Assembly: GCF_023065955.2 (NCBI RefSeq)
Contig: NW_026622874.1
Location: 6,306,001-6,370,000 of the forward strand
Length of the DNA: 64,000 bases
Direction: 5' to 3'
Source: Ursus arctos
Taxonomy: Eukaryota > Chordata > Mammalia > Carnivora > Ursidae
Below are positions 56,701 through 64,000 of this stretch, piece after piece; the stretch's first letter is position 1, and every line of letters begins with the position of its first letter. Made by a program: the position numbers and the translations under genes. A model generated the notes under the pieces. That model saw nothing but the letters and a program-made list of their open reading frames with translations, was not told the origin of the DNA and did not search any database.

Positions 56701-57694
56701 GAACCTCGTCCCCCGTGCTGCCCCCCATGCTCCTCGCGCTCCGAAGCCAGCCCCTCACTCCCCCAGATCTAGAGCCTCAGAACCAGAAGGGGATTTTTTG
56801 TTTGTTTGCTTCTACAGTGTGTTTGGACTTCTCATTGGTTCATTGTACAGACACTGAGCTGAATACTTCGTACATGCTAAACATTCCAGCCGGGCGAGCC
56901 CCAGGACCTGCCGTGTGTGGCGGAGCTGAAGGTGTCGCTGGTCAGGGAGCTGTGCAATCAGATTGTGGGGCCCGGGAGGGGCAGGGGCAGGGCGGTGTGG
57001 CTCAGCCAGGGAGGGGTGACTTCAGCCCCAGGCGAGCTGGGAGTCTCCCCAGCAGCTATCCCAGAACGTGTCCCAGGAGCTGGGACAGTCCAGCCAGGTG
57101 TTCGGTGTCGCATTGGACTCCTGTGGCTGGACAGGGAGGGAAACAAGGTTCCAATTGGAAAGACCCCACAGCCCAAGGCCAAGACGATGTGGTGGGACCG
57201 GGAAATGGTGAGTGGGACGTAGGGGAGTGGCGGGGAGGGGGTGAGGAGCTGGGGCCTGTGGACCCATCGAGCATCCTGAATGTGGAGCACAGCATGAGCT
57301 GGATTTTGGAAGGCTGAACTCTTGGGAAACAAAAACACCCTGTGGGCGACAAGGGGACACGTCAAGTTTTGAAAGTGGCATCAACAAATCTAGGCATGGA
57401 GAGGTAATCCCTGAGGATGGGGACTTGGGGGTGCCTCTCTCACGATGCTGTTCCCGTTGAAGGACTGAGGCTGAGTCCCGTCTTTCAGCACAAATCAGCA
57501 CCCACCTCTGCATGTGGGGGGTGGAGGGCCAGAGGCGGGGTCCCCTGACGGGCAGCACAGTGGCCCCGATGCCTCTGGACTCTGATCCCACAGCTGTGCC
57601 TCCACGCAAGCCTTTAGACCCTCTCTGCCTGGGTCTTCTTATCTCTGGGTCTGTGCTCCACGAAGAGCATAAGAAATGCCCTCTGACGATGTCC
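53721..57694. other. Intronic DNA, nothing recognised
   Basis: About 4 kb with no repeat I can name except a C13 run (54765-54777). Open frames of up to 259 codons (56538-57317) and 239 codons (54829-55548) have no recognisable domain and are overlapped on both strands. Confidence 0.5.
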
Positions 57695-57719
57695 TTTTAA
57701 GAGCATGAGGCTCTTAAAA
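57695..57719. repeat. Perfect hairpin, 10-bp arms
   Basis: TTTTAAGAGC, loop ATGAG, GCTCTTAAAA. Confidence 0.9.
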
Positions 57720-58644
57720 CACCCTCACGCATTCACTTGTCTCCCTGGGGAGGAGAGCTTCCAGCTTCCTCTGTGGTGGAAAGGACTTTCTGTCCAAAGT
57801 GGCTCGTAGAGATCCCCGTTCTGGGACAGGAATGATTTCGGGTTTGTATGGATTGAATCAGCGGGCACTCCTCTCAGGTGAAAAGAAAACAAGACAAAAC
57901 AAAACCAAAAAAAACCCCAAAACACCAAACCAGCTCCCTTTTGTCATCCCCTCCCTGCTCGCCAGCTGGTGGGCTGCTTCGTGACTCCAAAGGCAGGCAG
58001 TGCATGCAGACTTTGGAGAGAGGACAGAGGATCGCCAGGCTGCTCTTGCCCCTGGCTGGGGCTCACCCCCTCCCGGGAGCCCCGTGCCAGGCAGGCCAGC
58101 TGCAGAGCGCCTAGCAGCAGACGAGCAGGACTTTCTCTCGCCATGAATTCTTTTTTGGGGGGAGGGGATGTTGTCCTTCTTCCACGTTCCCTTCCTGGGA
58201 AACACCGAATGCTGGTTCTACTTCATTCTCCTTGGTTCTGTTCCTAAGAGCCCCGACGTCAGTACTTTGTGCTAAGGGTGAGGGCTGGCTGGCTACCTTT
58301 CTCCTGGTTCATTTCTTCTTTGTGTTGGAAGTTTCCCGGAGACCCAGAAAGCCAGATGGTTTGTTGGTATGGGGCATGCCCCAGGGTATTCGCAGGATAC
58401 CCGCGCCTTCTTTGGCTGGAATCGAACATTTTCCACTTTGGACCAGCGACGTAGGAACCCTCCAGCGTGAACTTGGCTAGGATGAAAGCTGCCGTCTGGG
58501 GCATAGACTCTGTAAGGTGCTTGGCGGTTGGGTTTTAGTCCTCCTTCACGCTGGCCTTGGGCGGGCGGCTCTGCCATTTCTCCGATGAGGATAAGCGAGA
58601 GCATGGAAAAGAGGGAATGATGTGTGACCTGAGTGGACAGTCTT
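57720..58644. other. Intronic DNA, nothing recognised
   Basis: An A/C-rich simple stretch (ACAAAACAAAACCAAAAAAA) lies near 57890-57930. No gene is seen. Confidence 0.5.
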
Positions 58645-58660
58645 AGAACTGCGAATCCAG

Positions 58661-58862
58661 GGGCGCCTGGGTGGCACAGCAGTTAAGCGTCTGCCTTCGG
58701 CTCAGGGCGTGATCCCGGCATTATGGGATCGAGCCCCACATCAGGCTCCTCCGCTATGAGCCTGCTTCTTCCTCTCCCACTCCCCCTGCTTGTGTTCCCT
58801 CTCTCACTGGCTGCCTCTATCTCTGTCAAATAAATAAAAAATCTTTACAAAAAAAAAAAAAA
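58661..58862 (+). mobile_element. Can-SINE, bear-type subfamily, 16-bp perfect target duplication
   Basis: AGAACTGCGAATCCAG is repeated exactly at 58645-58660 and 58863-58878. The body is close to the other bear-type copies and the A-tail is long and pure, so it looks young. Confidence 0.96.
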
Positions 58863-58964
58863 AGAACTGCGAATCCAGCCAGCCACCTCTCTTTCCATCC
58901 CCCCATTTCCCAGTATGGAGACCCCACAGCGAGCAGGGGGGACATGGACAGAAGGCAAGGGGCC

Positions 58965-59185
58965 ATAGCATGGTGGAGAGCAACAGGTTCTTGGCATGCA
59001 GACACAGATTCAAGTCCCGGTTTTGCTTCTGAGGATTTCTGTGATGCCGAGCAAGTCAGGAGACCTGCTTAGCCTTTGTGTTCTCACTGGTGAGTTGGGG
59101 CATCTCAGCGCCTGCCGTCACCGGCCTCCCTGGGCTGTTCTGAGCATCATGAGAACAATGTGTGTAAAAGAGCTGCACCAAGCGT
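58965..59185 (+). mobile_element. MIR SINE (ancient)
   Basis: CACAGATTCAAGTCCCGGTT, GTGTTCTCACTGGTGAGTTG and CTGTTCTGAGCATCATGAGA follow sense MIR order. Confidence 0.7.
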
Positions 59186-59829
59186 GCCGCTGTGAAAGGA
59201 GGACAGAGAGCAAGGAAAAGGAGAAATAGTCACATTGGCAGCAGGGTCTTTAGTGCTGGGCTGCTCGGAGCGCAAACGGGGAGCTATTGTTCCAGAGTTG
59301 GGATTCTCCCAACCTCTCTGCCTTGGGACACCTGTCACAGATTCCCGAGCTCTAGCTCTGCCACCAGGTTTGTCCGTGTTCGTAGGGAACAGGCGACACG
59401 CTGCCGTGCGGGGGCTGCCCCTCGGGGGCCTGGCTGCCCGCAGAGCATCTCAGGGCCAAGCGGGAGGGAGAGAGTGGGTGTCGGTACCGGGTGGACAGAC
59501 CTGTCTTGGGCGGAGCTGCTTGGAGTGACACAATCCTGTCTAATTGCCACCCACCTTGGGAGGTAGGGCTGTGGCCAAATGCACTTAGACTCTCCCTCTA
59601 AATCTGCACCTCCTCCTGAGGCTGAACTTGGGACGGGGAGCGGGGTCTGGGGGTGGGGAATGACGTCTGGAGCGCTGTGCAGGCTGAGGCCCTGCCCGTC
59701 TCCCACACCACGTTTGGCTTCGTGTTGTTTGCACAGCTCCTCCCCAAGGAAGTGTGACTCTCACTCCCTCCCAGTGTCCCCTCCGAAGGGCAAGGTCAGC
59801 CCACGGCTCCCTTGGCATCATCCACCAAG
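59186..59829. other. Intronic DNA, nothing recognised
   Basis: Unique sequence with no supportable gene. Confidence 0.5.
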
Positions 59830-60035
59830 GACCTAGTCTATGCCAGGCAGTGTCCTGGGACGGCTAGTTCTTAAAGCAGTCGTGTGAGGCATGTCTTATT
59901 ACCCCCATTTTACAGATGAGGAAAGTAAGCCTCAGAACCTTTCAGCGGCTTGGCCTCGGTCACACACTGGGCAAAGTGCTGGAGCCGGGGTTCAAACTTC
60001 TGCTTCCTTGGCTCCCAAACCTTTGCCACCTTGCC
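59830..60035 (-). mobile_element. MIR SINE (ancient)
   Basis: CCCCCATTTTACAGATGAGG, CTCGGTCACACACTGGGC and AGCCGGGGTTCAAACTTCTG are clear antisense MIR. Confidence 0.85.
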
Positions 60036-62070
60036 TGTCACTGCCGATCAACAGAAGTCCCTCTGGGCTTTCTCTGTTCTCAAGAACCCCGCTTGACTTG
60101 CTGAATGTTACTCACTTTTTCCTAGTTCTTTTGGGCCGCTGTGACCAAACACCAGCCCAGTGGTTCTCCCCTAGGAAACATGTGGGAACTTGGGAAGGTT
60201 GGAAATGTGGGGGCCTTCACCAATCCTATGCCAGACTGCCGTCCACACCAGTTAAGTTAGAATCTCTGAGAACAGGAGCCAGGGAACAGTGGTCATAGAG
60301 CCCACAGGTGAAGCTTGTGTGTAGCCACGCTTACGGACCGCTGCGTGCACCTGCCAGCCTCTACCTGGTGGTGCTCCTGGTGCTTCTTTGAATAATGAAA
60401 GTCGAGATGATGGCACCTGCCTGGGAGCCCTCAGCCAGCCTTCTGGGTGGCCCACCTATCTCGGCTACAAACTGTTTCCAGATAGCTCTGCAATGACTTC
60501 TTATTTAATGGGTGTCTTTCTTCCTGTGAGCTTCCAAGCGGCATCCGAACTCCCAGCCTGGGCCTGGGAGACAGGCAAGAATCCAGACCAGACAGTTGTT
60601 TTGAAGGGGGAAGTGAGGTATGGTCAGGAGAGCTGTGTTCTGCAGGCTTGCCAAAAGATGGTCCGCTAACAAGCCCTGCACTCACTCCCTTTTTCAATGC
60701 CTGGGTTACGGCATTTAAATGTTGCAGGTGGGAAAGGACAAAGCACGGATCCACATGTGTACTATGCAAAGATATGCAAATTGATTTTTAAAATAAGAGA
60801 CTGCATAATTTTAAAATCAACTCTTCCACCTTGATGGAGGCGTTCCTCCGTGTGGCGCAGGCAGCTGGGGGAGGGCTGCCTGACATCTGGCAGAGGCCTT
60901 GGTTGGATCTGTGCGATAGATTTATCAATTTCTACACTTGAACTCCGCGCTCTTGCCAGCGTGGCTGTGAAGACTCAGCACGGACACAAACGCTGGCACG
61001 ATGCCAGGCACACCGTGTGCGCCCGACACACTGTGAATTCTTTCCCCTTCCTTCCCTGCCCCATTCCCAAGGTGCTCTGCAGTAGTAAACTTGCAAGCCA
61101 ACCCCACGGTGAATGAAGGAACGCCCCCGAACAGCAGAAGCACCTGTCTAGGCTTCGAGCTCAGGCTGGGAAGAAAGCCATCTGGCTTCTCCCGGGGAAC
61201 CAGCAACAGCCCATGGGGCTGAGACCTTCTCACTAGACCCCTGGGTCTGACACGAGAGGAGGCAGGTAGTCAGTTTTCTGACCAAGGTGTTCAGCTGAAA
61301 GGCCGCCAGGGCATGAATCATCCTGCCATCCTGGGTGAATTCTGGTGGCCAGTACAAGAACTTCAGACCTAGGCTGACCACTTTCTATTTGGGGACTTTT
61401 TCCTGGAGCTATGGAGGAACACGCCCATTTAGCCTACACGCAAGGGGTGTGTGTGCTTGTGTGTGTGTGTTGCGGGTGGGGTGAGGTCTTGTGTTCACCC
61501 AGCATGAGGTACAAAGTTTTCCCTCTCTGCTTCTCCCACGGACAGGCTAGCTCTGGTGCCCGGTGGGTTTCAAGATAAGAGGACAGCGTGAATCCTCAGG
61601 TGAGAGAAGGCATTAAAAATGCCCCTTGGACGGTAGTTCCCTCTATCTGCCTTTTCTTGGGCTTGACTGCATCTCATCCAAGCTGAGCCTGTTCCGGGAG
61701 AAGTTCCTAGCACGGTGCCGGCCTCTTTGCCAACGTCCCTGCTCAAGGGCCCGGGCCCTGTTTTTCCTCCTGCCCCAAAGTGTAAGATTTTGCTTCCTTT
61801 TTAACGCCAAAGAACCGTGGGTAACTTAGCACAGTGGTAAAGTCCAGTCTGCAGTAACGCGTTCACCTGCTGTTCCTGGACAAGGACCCTAAAACCAGCA
61901 TCTGTCTCTTCGGGGGGGAGAGTTTCTGTTTCTCCTGCTGGGACTCGGCTGCCCTCAGGCGTTCCTACCTTTCACCTCTGCCAAAAAGGATTTAGAACGT
62001 CGATGCTGCCTCTCAAATCTCAAGAAATGCCACTTAGATTTCAAGAAGCAGAGCGCTCCCTCGGGTCTGG
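60036..62070. other. Intronic DNA, nothing recognised
   Basis: A short TG run lies near 61446-61471. No gene or nameable repeat is seen. Confidence 0.5.
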
Positions 62071-62230
62071 CGCTGATGTGGCCCCGCCCTCCACGCTCCG
62101 CCCCGGCCTTCGCCACGCCTCCCCGAGATTGCCACGCCCCCTACTCCGCTTCGTCCCTCCTCCCTGCGCTCTGCCACGCCCCTCGAGCTTCGCCCCGCCC
62201 CGCCCCGCCCCGGACAAAGGCAGGGCGCCG
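62071..62230. promoter_or_regulatory. GC-box and KLF-box cluster
   Basis: Within 160 bases there are GCCCCGCCC (62081), CCACGCC three times (62113, 62132, 62173) and a run of four overlapping CCCCGCC units ending near 62212. Sp1 and KLF proteins bind such boxes, and clusters mark promoters and enhancers. The CpG density is raised only over this short patch. Confidence 0.6.
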
Positions 62231-63714
62231 AGCTCTCCAACCTTTCTGTTGGGAATGCGGCCCCTGGGGAGGGTCGGCGCCTCCAGTCACCTACCTGCGT
62301 AGGCCAGGAGGTGGTTGGTGCCCGTCAGGAGGTCCCAGGAGCAGACGCGGAGCCCAGGTGTCTAGCTCAGTGGGAAGCACCAGGGTCTGGGAGCTTCCAG
62401 CATGTCCCCTTCTCCCGCTCCGCTGCAGCATCGCTTGGATGAACCCTCCTCTGGTTGGAGCGTGGACACCTTGACACTGGCGAAGACAGGGATTTCAGAA
62501 GTCAGCCTCTCTTCTTCAACCTCTGCCCAGCAAAATACAGTTTAACACAATAACTCGTAAGTTTGTTCAACACACGTTGTAGGTCCACTACAGATAATTG
62601 GATAAATCCAGAAAACCGTAAAGAACTGAAAATCACCTATACTCACCCTGTTAGGCAATTTTCCTAATTATTGGGAAAAAATGGTTTTCATGTTCCCAAA
62701 ATGCAATTTTAAGTATACTCTTTTGTGGCATTCTGATAAGGAAGAAAATCTTCATTCTCCGATCCACTTTCTCCCTAAAAACCACTTCAAAAGGGAAGCA
62801 GAATCTGAACGCAGGTCAGTCCCCACAGTTCAGCTTTTTTTGAGACTATCCCAAACCACGGAATTTCAGGGCCAGCCATTATTTGTGAGCTTATGTGGTT
62901 AATCGTTCCGTTTTGTGGACTGTCGCTCAGAAGTGGCATGACTTGCTCTAGGGGATGTGGAATTAGCTGCAGACCTGGGACCCAGAAGAACTCAGGCTCT
63001 TCCCCAAAGCCAGGCTCTTCCCCAAACTCCAGGAGCACAGAATAGGACGGCCCTTTAGGGTTACAGATTTTATAATAAGCCAGGCAGAGAAGAGGAGAGG
63101 TTACATTACAAAGGGACAGTTTTGTTTGGAATTTTGGTACATTCTAATGTCTTTTTACAAACGGAAACAAAACGACACCTTGTAAAATTCTAAATAGATG
63201 CTGCCCCCTGCCCCCGACCGCCCCGTTGGAAGGAAACACCAGCAAGTCAATGCATGGAGAAGTAGAAAGCTCTGTTCTGGAGAGGCACCCAGCTCTTTGG
63301 GACACATGGAGGGATCCCTGAAGAAGTTGGCCCAGAGCCTCAGCTAGCCCATGGGCCTTCTCCTGCTGGCCTGTCCTCTGGGCAGCCACCTCTCCCTGTT
63401 GGTCTGTCAATAGCACCTCGCCAGGGATCTGTCCCCTGGGATGCCCCTCTCTCTGGCATCCATTCTAAGCCTGCCAAACGTCTCTTCCTGGGAGGATTGA
63501 CTCCTCTGTTGTCACTTCCTGGGAGACCTCACTGGTCACATGGGAAACCTCCTTCCAGAGAGCAGCTTGGACTAAGTCTACTGTGAGCGTGGTGGTCGAG
63601 ACGACGTGAAAACCTGACCAAAACCTCAGCCCAGCCTGGCTCTTTTTGGAATAGGCAATTCATCCTTTTTCTCTCTGACTGGGACAGATACTGATTTGAA
63701 CAAAAGGAATACCT
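62231..63714. other. Intronic DNA, nothing recognised
   Basis: AT content rises after 62520. No gene or nameable repeat is supported. Confidence 0.5.
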
Positions 63715-63830
63715 AGAGAGCATCTAATGCGATCTCACAGTGTCCCAAGCTCATTTTACAGATGGGGCAACAGATGGGACACCGACAAGCCCACCTGAGT
63801 TCGCCCTGCTTCTAACCAGGAGACCAGGCT
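63715..63830 (-). mobile_element. MIR fragment
   Basis: CTCATTTTACAGATGGGGCA then GACAAGCCCACCTGAGTTCG resembles antisense MIR. Confidence 0.65.
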
Positions 63831-64000
63831 AGCTGGTTTCCCACGAGGGCTTGGCCCCTTCCCTGTGGCAGGGCACTCTCCACAGGCGTCCGCCCACAGC
63901 TTGTACTTTCCTCCTTCTCGGGTGGGTGTCTGAGGTCTTGCAACACTGGGTTGGTGTCTGTGCACCGTCCTAAGTCTGCGGCAGCAAGTTTTCATTTTAT
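63831..64000. other. End of window, still intronic
   Basis: No exon, repeat or regulatory site is recognised in the last 170 bases. Confidence 0.5.

Larger units (their letters stand above)
14457..64000 (+). other. ITPKB: ITPKB intron 2 (runs past the window end)
   Basis: It starts at the donor GTAAGTCTCA at 14457. I looked for the next exon, which should encode the KSWRKIKNMV-type start of the catalytic region, and found nothing like it in the translated frames down to 64000. The intron is therefore at least 49.5 kb. A large second intron is consistent with what I recall of the human gene. The entries below describe its content. Confidence 0.8.

Noticed and set aside
2214..58862. tRNA-like sequences (A- and B-box text) at many sites
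   Set aside because: They are the heads of Can-SINEs, not functional tRNA genes.

Overview
This is a stretch of a mammalian nuclear genome, not a microbial one. It holds one recognisable protein-coding gene and is otherwise intergenic and intronic DNA. About twenty tRNA-Lys-type Can-SINEs (head GGGGCGCCTGGGTGGCTCAG, tail AATAAAATCTTT) show it is a carnivore. Several copies (18541, 44233, 51788, 58661) belong to the subfamily with 'CACAGCAGTTAAGC' or 'GGCGTGATCCCGG' and a 'CTATGAGCCTGCTTCTTCC' body. I associate that subfamily with bears and the giant panda, so an ursid or related caniform is my best guess. The species call is an inference.

Layout. Bases 1-10780 are 5' flanking DNA: one long antisense L1 remnant (5842-8680) with nested insertions, seven SINEs, ancient L2 and MIR pieces, and no gene. 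Bases 10790-13080 are a CpG island with the start of ITPKB (inositol-trisphosphate 3-kinase B) on the + strand. A probable non-coding exon 1 ends at a perfect donor (CAG|GTAAGT, 11044/11045). A 1.3-kb intron carries an (AC)18 tract. Exon 2 (12347-14456) holds 208 bases of 5' UTR and the first 634 codons. From 14457 to the window end I see only intron 2, at least 49.5 kb. The exons for the kinase catalytic domain are not in this window, so the CDS is partial at its 3' end.

Intron 2 carries more Can-SINEs, many MIRs, two more antisense L1 pieces, a MER20-type DNA transposon, a 0.5-kb CAC/CTCAC array (17.0-17.5 kb), a 327-bp polypyrimidine tract (50.8-51.1 kb), a Z-DNA-type TG/CG run (50.0 kb) and several long G or C runs. 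Two intronic GC-rich patches look promoter-like: a CpG island at 41.87-42.35 kb with two identical GTCACGTGAC palindromes, and a GC-box/KLF-box cluster at 62.07-62.23 kb. Several near-perfect short hairpins and palindromes are scattered through the window.

I found no evidence for an undescribed multi-gene system. The observations most worth testing are the intronic CpG island with paired E-boxes, an upstream ORF overlapping the ITPKB start, a palindrome cluster at 27.6 kb and a set of hairpins more numerous than chance predicts. Repeat names come from recognition by eye, not from a search; boundaries of old repeats are approximate.
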